In this document: in pieces, positions 1-8,759 of the stretch | How positions within the stretch are numbered: position 1 is the first letter of the stretch | Layout: every line of letters begins with the position of its first letter | NCBI GenBank assembly: GCA_913063035.1 | Contig: CAJXYS010000020.1 | Span: 1 to 51,144 of the forward strand | Source: an uncultured Maritimibacter sp. | GTDB lineage: Bacteria > Pseudomonadota > Alphaproteobacteria > Rhodobacterales > Rhodobacteraceae | Reading direction: 5' to 3' | Length of the DNA stretch: 51,144 nt | Notes under the pieces: generated by a model | Told to the model about the DNA's origin: nothing | The model's input: the letters and a program-made list of their open reading frames with translations, nothing else | The model's database searches: none | Program-made: the position numbers and the translations under genes

Positions 1-37
1 GGCACTTGATGCTTTTCGGGCGCTTGGGGGTGAGTGA
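1..37 (+). CDS. C-terminal tail of a gene cut by the window edge
   Basis: One frame stays open from base 2 and encodes ALDAFRALGGE before a TGA at 35-37. A stem-loop terminator starts 7 nt later, which is the main reason to read this as the end of a real plus-strand gene of the element rather than chance. Eleven residues are too few to identify a product. It would be the element gene just upstream of the integrase operon. Confidence 0.35.
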   Translation, partial: ALDAFRALGGE

Positions 38-44
38 AGACTTG

Positions 45-77
45 CGAAGGATGCGTTTTGCGCGTATCCTTCGTTTC
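45..77 (+). terminator. Stem-loop terminator upstream of the integrase operon
   Basis: CGAAGGAT-GCG (45-55) pairs with CGC-GT-ATCCTTCG (61-73) across a 5-nt loop TTTTG, with a 2-nt bulge. A short T-rich stretch (TTTCGG) follows. It lies just after the possible stop at 37 and would end plus-strand transcription of the preceding element gene. Confidence 0.5.
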
Positions 78-312
78 GGCCTAATAGGTTAGGAGCGGAT
101 CGGCCTTACATCCTCTCTGCTGGTCTCGGCGCGGTAAGGCTTCACACGGCACGGAAAGACCGGCATCTGCCGCCGCTTGCTTGCGGCTAGAAGGGCGGGT
201 GCCCTCCCCTCTAGGATTTGTGTGGCGGTTAATCCCCGGCTCAATCTGCTTTAGCAGTTCCCCGGCCCTGCGGAGCGCGGCGAGCTGGGTTGACCCCCAG
301 GAACGCAGGGAG
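78..312. other. Non-coding stretch with nested hairpins, no gene recognised
   Basis: No open frame here looks real; the minus-strand frames crossing it are low-complexity and run antisense into the 218-aa gene. Two structures can be seen: GCCGC/GCGGC (172-176 with 183-187), and a nested hairpin at 187-214 with outer arms CTAGA/TCTAG and inner arms AGGGC/GCCCT around GGGT. They could belong to an untranslated RNA or leader. No promoter pair was convincing. Confidence 0.3.
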
Positions 313-372
313 AAAACGTGTATCACACAATTTTCCCTTGGCGTGGGTAAAATCGTGTGATACACAATCTTC
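313..372. promoter_or_regulatory. Two tandem palindromic operator-like sites before the 218-aa gene
   Basis: Two 11-bp near-identical palindromes, GTGTATCACAC (318-328) and GTGTGATACAC (355-365), share the form GTGT-N3-ACAC and lie 37 bp apart centre to centre. Each is embedded in a longer shared context: AAAA before it and AATTTTC or AATCTTC after it. The two copies therefore read both as a direct repeat and as a 17-bp inverted repeat (318-334 against 349-365, one mismatch). The second copy ends 7 nt before the ATG at 373. Binding of a phage repressor, of a recombination directionality factor or of the 218-aa product would fit; which one is inference. Confidence 0.6.
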
Positions 373-1029
373 ATGAGAGGTCGAGCGTTCAATAATTTCG
401 TCGCGGATTGTTGCCGCGTTCCCGAGAAAACGGTGGTCGTCTTTGCACGGACCTTGAAAGAGGCGGGGCACATGACGACTGGCGGCCGAGGGACTGCGCC
501 GCAGATGACGCCAAGGGATGCGGCGACCATCATCGTAGCAATGCTATCGACGGACAGCCCGGCACAAGCGGTTGAGCGTCTATTGCGTTTCCGCGATCTG
601 CCCTATCGCCCCGACCTTTCAACAGGTGATGCGCCCGCGCCGTTTCACGTGAAGGCCGGAACCACAATCCACAATGCCTTGACGCAGCTGTTCTCTTCCA
701 ACTTGGAGGATGACGACGGCTTCGCGTCCGCGCCGTATGTCGTGATTGACGAAAACGCGCGGCGGGCACGGATCGAGCATCAAGGCGGCGAGATGATCTT
801 CATGGACATTGAGCGCAGCGATGCGACCAAGGAAGCGGACCGCTCCGAACTATTTGGCATTCGGCGGTCAAGGGGGCTGGCATCCGCTGACTTAATGAAG
901 CTCTGGATTCCGTTCTACTTGGAGCGCAGCGAAGGCAAGACGTGGGAAGAGATCGCCAAGGGAAGCGATGCGCAAGGCTATCCGCTGGACCCGACCCACC
1001 CTTGGAACAGTGGCACTTACGATGGCTAA
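373..1029 (+). CDS. Unknown 218-aa protein of the integrative element, possible DNA-binding N-terminus
   Basis: I do not recognise a named family. Residues 1-60 read like a small helical, winged-helix-style domain (VPEKTVVVFARTLKEAG, then MTPRDAATIIVAML); the rest is mixed alpha/beta without obvious catalytic motifs, a signal peptide or membrane segments. The ATG at 373 has no Shine-Dalgarno and sits directly behind the operator pair, so a leaderless transcript is possible. An internal ATG at 472 has a better GAGG site, but starting there would cut the putative N-terminal domain. The gene overlaps the next by 8 nt and heads the integrase operon, so a regulatory role in integration or excision is a reasonable guess only. 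Confidence 0.6.
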   Translation: MRGRAFNNFVADCCRVPEKTVVVFARTLKEAGHMTTGGRGTAPQMTPRDAATIIVAMLSTDSPAQAVERLLRFRDLPYRPDLSTGDAPAPFHVKAGTTIHNALTQLFSSNLEDDDGFASAPYVVIDENARRARIEHQGGEMIFMDIERSDATKEADRSELFGIRRSRGLASADLMKLWIPFYLERSEGKTWEEIAKGSDAQGYPLDPTHPWNSGTYDG

Positions 1030-1195
1030 CCGTCGCGCTGCAATCACCCAGGCCGAGCTGACCCGGTATCTCAAAGCCTACCGCGATGCAGGCATTCCGG
1101 TGACGCGCACCGAGATCGGGCGCGACGGCAAGATTGTGATCTACACGACCGACACCGCGACGGATGACGCGAACAACCCGTGGGATGCAGCATGA
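1022..1195 (+). CDS. Small 57-aa hypothetical protein between the 218-aa gene and integrase
   Basis: The ATG at 1022 overlaps the stop of the upstream gene (TAA 1027-1029), and its own TGA overlaps the ATG of the integrase as ATGA. A longer frame from 968 exists, but the overlap arrangement favours 1022. The product starts MANRRAAITQAELTRYLKAY and is basic N-terminally and acidic C-terminally; it has an AELxRYLKA helix and a GRDGKIVIYT strand-like segment. Small proteins in this place next to tyrosine recombinases are often excisionase-like or accessory factors, but no such motif is proven here. Confidence 0.65.
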   Translation: MANRRAAITQAELTRYLKAYRDAGIPVTRTEIGRDGKIVIYTTDTATDDANNPWDAA

Positions 1196-2310
1196 AACAC
1201 AAGCGCCAATTCCCGCACGCATCGCCCTACACCGACCGTCACGGCAAGCGCCGGTGGCGCTTTCGCAAGGGCGGTTTCTCGGCCGAGCTGGGCACGGAAT
1301 ACGGCTCAGACGAATTTGTGATGCGCTATGAGGCGGCGGTGGAAGGGCACCGCGTCCGGGGCCTGATCGGGGCGGATCGGACCCAGCCCGGCTCAATCTC
1401 TGCGCTGGTGGCGTCTTACTATCGGTCCCCGGACTTTCTCAGCCTGTCGGACAGCACCAAGCGCGTCTATCGCGGCGTGATCGAGAAATTCCGCGAGGCG
1501 CACGGCGACAAGCCCGTGAAGCTCATGCAGCGGCGTCACGTCCAGAATATCCTTGCGGAAAAGGCCGAGACACCGACGGCCGCGAACAACCTGCGCAAGC
1601 GGCTGATTACCTTGCTGGACCATGCGGTGACCCTGGACTGGCGGCAAGACAACCCGGCCCGCGCGACGAAACCCTACCGTGTGGACAGCACCGGCTTTCA
1701 CACCTGGGATGAAGGCGAGATCGCCCGGTTCTTCGAGGTTCACGAGCCGGGCACGCTGGCGCACCGAGCGGTGACATTGATGCTCTACACCGGCGCGGCC
1801 CGCGTGGACGTGGTGAAGCTGGGGCCGTGGAACGTGAAGGGCGACCGGATCGAATACCGCCGCCAGAAAACGGCGCGCACGGGCGGCGTGATGGTCAGCA
1901 TCCCCATGCACGCGGACTTGTGCGAAGTGCTGGCGGGCCTTCCCGATGATCGCCCGTTTCTGGCCACGAGGCGCGGCAAGGCGCGCTCAGCCGAGGGGCT
2001 GGGCAACTTGGTGCGCCAATGGTGCGACAAGGCGGGACTGGCCGCGTGCAGCGCGCACGGGCTGCGCAAAGCCTGCGCCCGGCGCTTGGCCGAAGCTGGG
2101 GCGACGGCGCACGAGATCGGGGCCGTGACCGGGCACAAGACGCTCTCCGAGGTGCAGCGATACACCGCTGAGGCGCAGCGCGAAGGCATGGCCGATTCCG
2201 CCTTCGACAAGCTGATCGCAAGACCGAATGGCGAACCAAACGTGGTGAACCTTCCCGAAAGGTTCGCCAACGCTCAAGGCAACCCCATGAAAAAAGGAGA
2301 TAAATCTTGA
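1192..2310 (+). CDS. int: Tyrosine recombinase / phage-type integrase
   Basis: This is a 372-aa site-specific recombinase that would integrate or excise the element. Residues about 65-155 form the SAM-like N-terminal core-binding domain and about 168-340 the catalytic domain. Visible catalytic residues are Arg204 (TGAAR), His289 and Arg292 (AHGLR), His315 (TGHKTL) and the nucleophile Tyr324 (QRYT). The ATG at 1192 overlaps the preceding TGA and is preferred over a GTG at 1180. The gene stops 4 nt from the 3' end of tRNA-Lys and reads toward it, a standard layout for integrases that use a tRNA 3' end as target. The C-terminus after Tyr324 is longer than the minimal fold. Confidence 0.95.
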   Translation: MKHKRQFPHASPYTDRHGKRRWRFRKGGFSAELGTEYGSDEFVMRYEAAVEGHRVRGLIGADRTQPGSISALVASYYRSPDFLSLSDSTKRVYRGVIEKFREAHGDKPVKLMQRRHVQNILAEKAETPTAANNLRKRLITLLDHAVTLDWRQDNPARATKPYRVDSTGFHTWDEGEIARFFEVHEPGTLAHRAVTLMLYTGAARVDVVKLGPWNVKGDRIEYRRQKTARTGGVMVSIPMHADLCEVLAGLPDDRPFLATRRGKARSAEGLGNLVRQWCDKAGLAACSAHGLRKACARRLAEAGATAHEIGAVTGHKTLSEVQRYTAEAQREGMADSAFDKLIARPNGEPNVVNLPERFANAQGNPMKKGDKS

Positions 2311-2314
2311 TTAG

Positions 2315-2350
2315 TGGTGAGCCGTGCAGGATTCGAACCTGCGACCCACT
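2315..2350. other. Probable attachment site (att) in the 3' half of tRNA-Lys
   Basis: The integrase gene ends 4 nt from the CCA of the tRNA, and the element lies on the 3' side of the tRNA. By analogy with tRNA-targeting tyrosine recombinases, the crossover core should lie within the 3' half (T-arm and acceptor). The second core copy would be beyond the left window edge; no repeat of this sequence is seen elsewhere in the window. Exact limits are inferred. Confidence 0.5.
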
Positions 2351-2390
2351 GATTAAAAGTCAGTTGCTCTACCAACTGAGCTAACGGCCC
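2315..2390 (-). tRNA. tRNA-Lys (anticodon UUU)
   Basis: Read on the minus strand, it has a 7-bp acceptor (GGGCCGT with ACGGCTC), a D-loop with AGCTCAGTTGGTAGAGC, an anticodon loop CTTTTAA with anticodon TTT (plus-strand 2355-2357), a TTCGAATC T-loop and an encoded CCA (2315-2317). The full cloverleaf is present, so the integrated element has restored an intact tRNA gene. It decodes AAA/AAG lysine codons. Confidence 0.97.
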
Positions 2391-2523
2391 ACTCGAGAGC
2401 CGCTAGGTATACGGGGCGTCTGCGCCGGTCAAGGGGGATTTCCGCGGATTTTTTCAGCACAGCGCACATATGGTCAAACGCCCGGCTCATGTATATATGC
2501 CGCCTGTTCGGAAGGAGGCGCGG

Positions 2524-3345
2524 ATGGACGGATTGCCGTTCATGAAGATGCACGGACTCGGCAATGATTTCGCCGTGATCGACCGGCGGGGCGGCGGCGC
2601 GCCCGTGACGCCGGCGCTGGCGCGTGCGCTGGGCGACCGTCATCGCGGGGTGGGCTTCGACCAGCTCGCCGTCATCGGCGACTCGGCGCAGGCGGCTGCC
2701 GCGCTCACCTTCTACAATGCCGACGGCTCCGAGTCCGGGGCCTGCGGCAACGCCACCCGCTGCGTCGCCCGGCATCTCATGCAGGAAGCCGGCCGCAACC
2801 GGCTGACGCTCGAGACGGCGCGCGGTCTGCTGGCGTGCGAAGACGCCGGCGGCGGGCTCACCCGGGTCAACATGGGACCGCCGCAGACCGGCTGGCGAGA
2901 GATCCCGCTGGCCGAGGAAATGGACACGCTGGAGCTGCCTATCGAGGGCGCCCCCGTCGCCACCGCCATGGGCAACCCGCATTGCACGTTTTTCGTCGAG
3001 GATGCCGAGGCGATCCCGCTGGCGCAGTTCGGACCGCGCTACGAGCACCATCCGCTCTTTCCCGAGCGCACCAATGTCCAGGTGGTCAGCCGGATCGGCC
3101 CCGACCGGCTGCGGCTGCGGGTCTGGGAGCGGGGCGCCGGCATCACGCTGGCCTCGGGCTCGTCGTCCTGCGCGACGGTCGTGGCGGCGGTGCGCCGTGG
3201 TCTCACGGGTCCCCGCGCGACGGTGGTGCTCGATGGCGGCGAACTGGAGATCGACTGGCGCGAGGACGGCGTCTGGATGACCGGCCCGACCGCGCATGTC
3301 TTCGACGGGGTGCTGACGCCCGCCTTTCTGGAGGGGCTTTCGTGA
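2524..3345 (+). CDS. dapF: Diaminopimelate epimerase
   Basis: A cytosolic PLP-independent racemase that converts LL- to meso-diaminopimelate for peptidoglycan and lysine synthesis. The 273-aa product has the family start [10 protein letters not shown] and both active-site cysteines: Cys74 in [10 protein letters not shown] and Cys216 in [11 protein letters not shown] chose the ATG at 2524 because GGAGG lies just before it and the conserved N-terminus follows; a longer frame from 2470 adds an unlikely extension across the upstream region. Its TGA overlaps the GTG start of mtaB, so the two are probably co-translated. Confidence 0.96.
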   Translation: MDGLPFMKMHGLGNDFAVIDRRGGGAPVTPALARALGDRHRGVGFDQLAVIGDSAQAAAALTFYNADGSESGACGNATRCVARHLMQEAGRNRLTLETARGLLACEDAGGGLTRVNMGPPQTGWREIPLAEEMDTLELPIEGAPVATAMGNPHCTFFVEDAEAIPLAQFGPRYEHHPLFPERTNVQVVSRIGPDRLRLRVWERGAGITLASGSSSCATVVAAVRRGLTGPRATVVLDGGELEIDWREDGVWMTGPTAHVFDGVLTPAFLEGLS

Positions 3346-4613
3346 CCGCGCCGCGCTTCACCACGCTGGGCTGCAGGCTGAACGCCTACGAGACCGAGGC
3401 GATGCGCGAGCTTTCCGGCGCGGCCGGTCTCGGCGATGCCGTCGTGGTGAACACCTGCGCGGTGACGGCGGAAGCGGTCCGCAAGGCCCGCCAGGAAATC
3501 CGCCGTCTGCGCCGCGAGAATCCGGACGCGACGCTCGTGGTCACAGGCTGTGCCGCCCAGACCGAACCCGGAACCTTCGCCGCGATGGACGAGGTCGACC
3601 ACGTCATCGGCAATACCGAGAAGATGCAGCGCGCCACCTGGGACCGGCTGGCGCGCGGGCCGGATTTCGTGGGCGAAACCGAGCGGGTCCAGGTGGACGA
3701 CATCATGTCCGTGACCGAGACCGCCGGCCATCTCATCGACGGGTTCGGGACGCGCAGCCGCGCCTATGTCCAGGTGCAGAACGGCTGCGATCACCGCTGC
3801 ACCTTCTGCATCATCCCCTATGGCCGCGGCAATTCGCGGAGTGTGCCGGCCGGGGTGGTGGTCGAGCAGATCAAGCGGCTCGTGGACAAGGGCTTCAACG
3901 AGGTGGTGCTGACCGGGGTGGACCTGACCAGCTGGGGCGCGGATCTGCCGGGCGCCCCGCGGCTGGGCGACCTGGTGATTCGGATCCTGCGTCTCGTAGC
4001 CGACCTTCCACGGCTGCGCATATCGTCGATCGATTCGATCGAGGCGGACGACAACCTGATGCGGGCCATCGCGACCGAATCCCGGCTGATGCCGCATCTG
4101 CACCTGTCCCTGCAGGCCGGCGACGACATGATCCTGAAGCGGATGAAGCGCCGCCACCTGCGTGACGACGCGATCCGCTTCTGTGCCGAGACCCGGCGTC
4201 TGCGTCCCGACATCGTTTTCGGCGCCGACATCATCGCGGGCTTTCCGACCGAGACCGAGGCGATGTTCGAAAACTCGCTCAGGCTGGTCGAAGAGTGCGG
4301 GCTGACCTGGCTGCATGTCTTTCCCTTCTCGGCCCGGCCCGGCACCCCCGCGGCGCGCATGCCGCAGCCGGACGGGGCGACGGTCAAGGCGCGTGCCGCC
4401 CGCTTGCGCGCGGCCGGTGCGGCGCGGGTCGCCGCCCATCTCGACCGACAGCAGGGGGCGCGGCACGACGTGCTGATGGAGACCCCGCAAATGGGGCGCA
4501 CCCCGCAATTCACCGAGGTCCGCTTCGCGGCCGATCAGCGAGAAGGCGCGATCGTCCCGGCCCGGATCACCGGCCATGACGGGGCGCAACTGTCGGCCGT
4601 TCCGGCCGGTTGA
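3342..4613 (+). CDS. mtaB: tRNA t6A37 methylthiotransferase (MtaB type)
   Basis: A radical-SAM enzyme that adds a methylthio group at C2 of t6A37 in tRNAs decoding ANN codons, including tRNA-Lys(UUU). The 423-aa product has the N-terminal cluster cysteines (LGCRLN, NTCAVT, TGCAAQ), the radical-SAM CxxxCxxC in [10 protein letters not shown] near residue 150, and a C-terminal TRAM-like stretch (PQFTEVRF...GAIVPARI). It starts with GTG at 3342, overlapping the dapF stop by 4 nt. Assignment to MtaB rather than MiaB rests on the LGCRLNAYE start and the dapF neighbour; RimO is unlikely for the same reasons. Confidence 0.93.
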   Translation: MTAPRFTTLGCRLNAYETEAMRELSGAAGLGDAVVVNTCAVTAEAVRKARQEIRRLRRENPDATLVVTGCAAQTEPGTFAAMDEVDHVIGNTEKMQRATWDRLARGPDFVGETERVQVDDIMSVTETAGHLIDGFGTRSRAYVQVQNGCDHRCTFCIIPYGRGNSRSVPAGVVVEQIKRLVDKGFNEVVLTGVDLTSWGADLPGAPRLGDLVIRILRLVADLPRLRISSIDSIEADDNLMRAIATESRLMPHLHLSLQAGDDMILKRMKRRHLRDDAIRFCAETRRLRPDIVFGADIIAGFPTETEAMFENSLRLVEECGLTWLHVFPFSARPGTPAARMPQPDGATVKARAARLRAAGAARVAAHLDRQQGARHDVLMETPQMGRTPQFTEVRFAADQREGAIVPARITGHDGAQLSAVPAG

Positions 4614-4628
4614 GCGCCCTGCGGGCGC
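4614..4628 (+). terminator. Short GC hairpin directly after mtaB
   Basis: GCGCCC (4614-4619) and GGGCGC (4623-4628) form a 6-bp stem with a TGC loop immediately after the mtaB stop. There is no T tract, so it is at best a weak or Rho-assisted terminator, or an mRNA 3'-end stabiliser. Confidence 0.3.
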
Positions 4629-4764
4629 AAGCCGTCTGGCACTTCGTGCGATTCTCCGCGCTGCGCGCGGGGATATTTCCGCCACTTGGAAGCCTGGAGC
4701 CGCGCCTGTGGACAGGGCGGCCGGGGCTGCCTAGTCTCTGGTCAGGAATTCGGAGGACGAGACG

Positions 4765-5049
4765 ATGGCCCTGCCCCTTGCCCCCATCGCCGGGGTTGCC
4801 CTGCGCTACGGAACGGTCGCCCTGGCCGCCTATGCGCTCAGCCGGCGGATACAGGTCTCGCAGACCGACCAGCGCGCCGAGGACTCGCTGGACACCCTCG
4901 CCGAGGGCCTGAGCGCCCATCGCCCGAAGGATCGCGACCAGGTGAACGGGGCGGTGCGGTTCCGCCGCGTGATCCGGCTCGGCGCGGACGGGCCGGGGGT
5001 GGAGGTCGACATGGCCGCGCTTGGACGGATCGCGATCCGGAGGGTCTGA
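4765..5049 (+). CDS. Conserved-looking 94-aa hypothetical protein with one N-terminal hydrophobic segment
   Basis: The ATG has GGAGG 8 nt before it (4750-4757 region). Residues 2-25 (ALPLAPIAGVALRYGTVALAAYAL) are hydrophobic and followed by RR, which suggests a membrane-anchored protein with a cytosolic tail. The tail has an acidic helix (RAEDSLDTLAEGL) and a basic R-x-RR-containing end. I recognise no catalytic motif. It abuts the following GST gene with no gap (TGA then ATG), so the two are expressed together; its function is unknown. Confidence 0.75.
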   Translation: MALPLAPIAGVALRYGTVALAAYALSRRIQVSQTDQRAEDSLDTLAEGLSAHRPKDRDQVNGAVRFRRVIRLGADGPGVEVDMAALGRIAIRRV

Positions 5050-5655
5050 ATGGAACTCTACGACAATCCGGCCTCGCCCTTTTGCCGCAAGGTCCAGGTG
5101 GTCCTGCGCGAGACGGGGCAGCTCGACGAGGTGACGCCGCGTTTCGCGGTGGGCAGCCCGACGGCGCCGGAGCAGATGCCGGTCGCGGAGAACCCGCTCG
5201 GCAAGATCCCCGCCCTCGTGCGGCCGGGCGGTGCGACGCTCTACGACAGCCGGGTGATCTGCCGCTATCTCGATCAGCGGGCCGGGGCGGGGCTCTACCC
5301 GGAGCCGCCCGCGCTCTGGGATACGCTGGTGCTGGAAGCGACCGCCGACGGGATCATGGAGGCGGCGGTGCTCATGGTCTACGAGGCCCGCTGCCGCCCC
5401 GAGGAGATCCGCCATGCGCCCTGGGTCGCGGGACAGTGGGAAAAGATCACCCGCGCGCTGGACGCGCTCGAGGCGCGCTGGATGGCGCATCTGCACGGGC
5501 CTTTCGGCATGGGCCAGATCGCGGTGGGCTGCGCGCTTGGATATCTCGATTTCCGCCATGGCGACCGCGACTGGCGCGGCGGGCGCGAGTCGCTCGCGGC
5601 CTGGTTCCTGAAGATCTCCGAGCGCGACAGCATGGCTGCGACCCTGCCGGCCTGA
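5050..5655 (+). CDS. Glutathione S-transferase family protein
   Basis: This 201-aa soluble protein has an N-terminal thioredoxin-like domain: ELYDNPASPFCRKV carries the SPFC motif in place of the catalytic Ser/Tyr, NPLGKIPAL holds the cis-Pro loop, and YDSRVICRYLD gives the glutamate/serine glutathione-binding region. A helical C-terminal domain (about 90-200) follows. The length is typical for bacterial GSTs. It starts directly after the stop of the 94-aa membrane-protein gene. The substrate cannot be told from sequence; the neighbouring membrane protein gives no clear hint. Confidence 0.9.
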   Translation: MELYDNPASPFCRKVQVVLRETGQLDEVTPRFAVGSPTAPEQMPVAENPLGKIPALVRPGGATLYDSRVICRYLDQRAGAGLYPEPPALWDTLVLEATADGIMEAAVLMVYEARCRPEEIRHAPWVAGQWEKITRALDALEARWMAHLHGPFGMGQIAVGCALGYLDFRHGDRDWRGGRESLAAWFLKISERDSMAATLPA

Positions 5656-5934
5656 CCCGCGCCGCCGCTGCCGGCCGGCCGCCTGCGGGCGCGATCCGGG
5701 CATGGGAACGGCCGATCGCGGGAAGGCCTCGACTCCGGTCGGGCGCGGGCTATCATGTCCAACGCAAGGATCGGGATGGCGTGCACGGGGAAGCTTGCGC
5801 GGGTCCCGGCCCGGGCCGCAAGACCGGCCCGGCCGCGGCGGCTAGGCCACAGGGTGCGACATTCTGTTCCAACTGCGCCCGATTGTCCGATAGACGCCGA
5901 CGGCCCGCGGCTCTAAGTATGCGCGCGGAAAGCC
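5656..5934. other. Gene-free stretch before the petABC promoter
   Basis: About 280 nt between the GST stop and the petABC promoter. No open frame with a ribosome site or recognisable product is visible on either strand, and no strong terminator follows the GST gene. The GC-rich stretch near 5790-5840 (GGCCCGGGCC-like blocks) is self-complementary, but there is no T tract. Confidence 0.5.
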
Positions 5935-5963
5935 TTGGGCGACCGGGGCTTGCGATCTATCAT
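5935..5963 (+). promoter_or_regulatory. Probable sigma-70-type promoter of petABC
   Basis: TTGGGC (5935-5940), a 17-nt spacer and TATCAT (5958-5963, five of six to consensus) lie 37 nt upstream of the petA GTG. Transcription would begin near 5970, giving a leader of about 30 nt that contains GGGAG before the start codon. The GGCCCAAGC downstream partly mirrors GCTTGCG/CTTGGGC around the promoter and could be a regulator site, which is not certain. Confidence 0.55.
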
Positions 5964-6000
5964 TGGCCCAAGCCTCGGGCCAGATAAGGGAGAATGCCTC

Positions 6001-6564
6001 GTGTCCCACGCAGAAGACAATTCGGGCACCCGCCGGGATTTCCTCTATTACGCGACCGGCGGAACGGCCGCCGTCGCGACCGGCGCGGCTGTCTGGCCGC
6101 TGATCGATCAGATGAACCCCTCGGCCGACGTGCAGGCGCTGTCCTCGATCCGGGTGGACGTGGCCGGGCTGGAACCCGGCACGCAGATCACGGTGAAGTG
6201 GCTGGGCAAGCCGGTCTTTATCCGCCGCCGCACCGCCGAAGAGATCGAAGCCGCCAACCAGGTGGAGATCGACGATCTTATCGACCCGGTGGCGCGGAAC
6301 GCCAATATCGACGGCGAGGTGCCGGCGACCGACGCGAACCGGGCGCTCGACGAAAGCGGCGAGTGGCTGGTGCAGATGGGTGTCTGCACCCATCTCGGCT
6401 GTGTTCCGCTCGGCGACGGGGCGGGCGAGTTCGGCGGCTGGTTCTGCCCCTGCCACGGCTCGCATTACGACACGTCGGGCCGCATCCGCAAAGGTCCCGC
6501 GCCTGAGAACCTGCCGGTTCCGGTCGCGGCGTTCGTCGACGAAACGACGATCAAACTCGGTTAA
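6001..6564 (+). CDS. petA: Ubiquinol-cytochrome c reductase, Rieske iron-sulfur subunit
   Basis: The electron-transfer subunit of the cytochrome bc1 complex, anchored in the inner membrane. The 187-aa protein has a twin-arginine-type N-terminus ([12 protein letters not shown]) followed by one membrane helix (about 20-37). The 2Fe-2S ligands are Cys129 and His131 (CTHLGC) and Cys149 and His152 (CPCHG); Cys134 and Cys151 form the disulfide. GTG 6001 with GGGAG upstream is the only well-placed start; a longer frame from 5935 would run through the promoter. It is first in petABC and 11 nt from petB. Confidence 0.97.
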   Translation: MSHAEDNSGTRRDFLYYATGGTAAVATGAAVWPLIDQMNPSADVQALSSIRVDVAGLEPGTQITVKWLGKPVFIRRRTAEEIEAANQVEIDDLIDPVARNANIDGEVPATDANRALDESGEWLVQMGVCTHLGCVPLGDGAGEFGGWFCPCHGSHYDTSGRIRKGPAPENLPVPVAAFVDETTIKLG

Positions 6565-6575
6565 GGGAGAAACCC

Positions 6576-7919
6576 ATGTCCGGTATCCCGCACGATCACT
6601 ACGAGCCCAAGTCGGGGTTCGAGAAGTGGCTTCATCGGCGTCTGCCGATCGCGAGCCTCGCTTATGATACCCTGATGATCCCCACGCCCAAGAACCTGAA
6701 CTGGATGTGGATCTGGGGCATCGTCCTGACCTTCTGCCTGGCGCTGCAGATCATCACCGGCATCGTCCTGGTGATGCACTACACGCCGCATGTCGACATG
6801 GCCTTCTCCTCGGTCGAGCACATCATGCGGAACGTGAACGGCGGCTGGGCGATCCGCTACCTGCACATGAACGGCGCGTCGCTGTTCTTCGTGGCGGTGT
6901 ATCTGCACATCTTCCGCGGCCTCTATTACGGGTCCTACAAGGCCCCGCGCGAAGTGACCTGGATCATCGGCATGCTGATCTACCTGCTGATGATGGGCAC
7001 GGCCTTCATGGGCTACGTGCTGCCCTGGGGCCAGATGTCGTTCTGGGGTGCCACGGTGATCACCGGGCTCTTCGGCGCGATCCCCGGCATCGGCGAGGCG
7101 ATCCAGACCTGGCTGCTGGGCGGGCCGGCCGTCGGCAACGCGACGCTGAACCGCTTCCTGTCGCTGCACTACCTGCTGCCGTTCATCATCGCGGCGCTCG
7201 TCGCGGTGCATATCTGGGCCTTCCACACCACGGGCAACAACAACCCCACCGGTGTCGAGGTGCGGCGCAAGTCCAAGGCCGAGGCCGAGAAGGACACGCT
7301 GCCCTTCTGGCCCTATTTCGTGATCAAGGATCTCTTCGCGCTCGCGGTGATCCTGCTGGTCTTCTTCGCCATCGTCGGCTTCATGCCGAACTATCTCGGC
7401 CATCCCGACAACTACATCGAGGCCGATCCGCTGGTGACGCCGGCGCATATCGTGCCCGAATGGTACTTCCTGCCGTTCTACGCGATCCTGCGCGCCTTCG
7501 ACGACTCGGTCTGGATCGTGCAGTTCGCCGGCTTCATCACCGGCGGCATCATCGACGCCAAGTTCTTCGGCGTGCTGGCGATGTTCGGCTCGATCCTCGT
7601 GATGGCGCTGGCGCCGTGGCTCGACACCTCGAGCGTGCGCTCGGGCCGGTACCGTCCGATGTTCAAGTGGTGGTTCTGGCTGCTGATCGTCGACTTCATG
7701 GTGCTGATGTGGGTCGGTGCGATGCCGGCCGAGGGGATCTATCCCTACATCGCCCTGATCGGGTCGGCCTACTGGTTCGGCTATTTCCTGGTCATCCTGC
7801 CGCTGCTCGGCGTGATCGAGAAACCGCTGCCGCAGCCGGCGACGATCGAGGAAGACTTCAACGCGCATTATCCGGAAAAGTCGGAGACTGCGGGCACAAC
7901 GCCGACCCCGGCCGAGTGA
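6576..7919 (+). CDS. petB: Cytochrome b subunit of the bc1 complex
   Basis: The membrane core of bc1 that carries the quinol oxidation and quinone reduction sites and hemes bL and bH. The 447-aa length matches Rhodobacter-type cytochrome b. Histidine ligand pairs are visible in [20 protein letters not shown] and SLHYLLPF...VAVHIWAFH, and the PEWY motif of the Qo site is present (VPEWYFLP, about residue 295). Eight or more membrane helices are apparent. GGGAG precedes the ATG; 19 nt separate it from petC. Confidence 0.98.
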   Translation: MSGIPHDHYEPKSGFEKWLHRRLPIASLAYDTLMIPTPKNLNWMWIWGIVLTFCLALQIITGIVLVMHYTPHVDMAFSSVEHIMRNVNGGWAIRYLHMNGASLFFVAVYLHIFRGLYYGSYKAPREVTWIIGMLIYLLMMGTAFMGYVLPWGQMSFWGATVITGLFGAIPGIGEAIQTWLLGGPAVGNATLNRFLSLHYLLPFIIAALVAVHIWAFHTTGNNNPTGVEVRRKSKAEAEKDTLPFWPYFVIKDLFALAVILLVFFAIVGFMPNYLGHPDNYIEADPLVTPAHIVPEWYFLPFYAILRAFDDSVWIVQFAGFITGGIIDAKFFGVLAMFGSILVMALAPWLDTSSVRSGRYRPMFKWWFWLLIVDFMVLMWVGAMPAEGIYPYIALIGSAYWFGYFLVILPLLGVIEKPLPQPATIEEDFNAHYPEKSETAGTTPTPAE

Positions 7920-7938
7920 ACGAAAGGACACACACGCG

Positions 7939-8736
7939 ATGATCAGACAGACCACGATCGCAGCGCTTGTCGCTCTCGGCCTCGGCGCGGGCCCGGCCCT
8001 GGCAGCCGGTGGCGCGGGCTACGTGAAGGATTACGACTTCTCCTTCGAGGGGCCGTTCGGCACGTTCGACCAGATGCAGCTCCAGCGCGGGCTGCAGGTC
8101 TACACGGAAATCTGCTCGGCCTGTCACGGGCTGAAACAGCTTTACTTCCGTAACCTCGGGGATTCCGGCGGTCCCGACCTGCCGGACGACCAGGTGCGGG
8201 CGTATGCCGAGTTCTACGAGGTTCCGGACGACAGCGACGACGCCTTCCCCGGCGACATGCGCACCGCGCGGCCGTCGGACAAGTTCCCGGAAGTGACCGC
8301 CGCCGGCGCGCCGGACCTGAGCCTGATGGCCAAGGCCCGGGCCGGGTTCCACGGCCCCTATGGCCTGGGCATCAACCAGTTCCTCAAGGGGATGGGCGGT
8401 CCGGAATACATCGCCTCGCTCCTGACCGGCTACACCGGCGAGGAGAAGTTCGAGGCGGGCACCGTGCTCTACGAGAACGAGGCCTTCCCGGGTGGCTGGA
8501 TCTCGATGGCGCCGCCGCTCTACGGCGACGACGTGACCTTTGCCGACGGCACCGAGGCCACGATCGAGCAGCAGGCCAAGGATCTCTCGGCCTTCCTGAT
8601 GTGGACCGCCGAACCCAAGATGATGGCGCGCAAGCAGATGGGCTTCAGCTCCGTGATCCTGCTGACGCTCCTGTCGGTGCTGCTCTACCTGACGAACAAG
8701 CGGCTCTGGGCCCCGGTCAAGCGCAAGCAGGCCTGA
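7939..8736 (+). CDS. petC: Cytochrome c1 subunit of the bc1 complex
   Basis: A periplasmic heme protein that passes electrons from the Rieske centre to soluble or membrane cytochrome c. It has a Sec signal peptide (cleavage near ALA-AG, residues 22-23), heme attachment CSACH (Cys59, Cys62, His63), a likely axial Met in [10 protein letters not shown], and a single C-terminal membrane anchor ([14 protein letters not shown]). At 265 aa it is close to other alphaproteobacterial c1 subunits. The ATG follows GAAAGGA. A strong terminator comes 24 nt after the stop, closing the operon. Confidence 0.98.
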   Translation: MIRQTTIAALVALGLGAGPALAAGGAGYVKDYDFSFEGPFGTFDQMQLQRGLQVYTEICSACHGLKQLYFRNLGDSGGPDLPDDQVRAYAEFYEVPDDSDDAFPGDMRTARPSDKFPEVTAAGAPDLSLMAKARAGFHGPYGLGINQFLKGMGGPEYIASLLTGYTGEEKFEAGTVLYENEAFPGGWISMAPPLYGDDVTFADGTEATIEQQAKDLSAFLMWTAEPKMMARKQMGFSSVILLTLLSVLLYLTNKRLWAPVKRKQA

Positions 8737-8759
8737 CCCGGGTTCCCCGGACGAGACGA

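Noticed and set aside
2835-3341. Upstream extension of mtaB through dapF
   Set aside because: DapF is complete with both cysteines; GTG 3342 gives the typical MtaB start.
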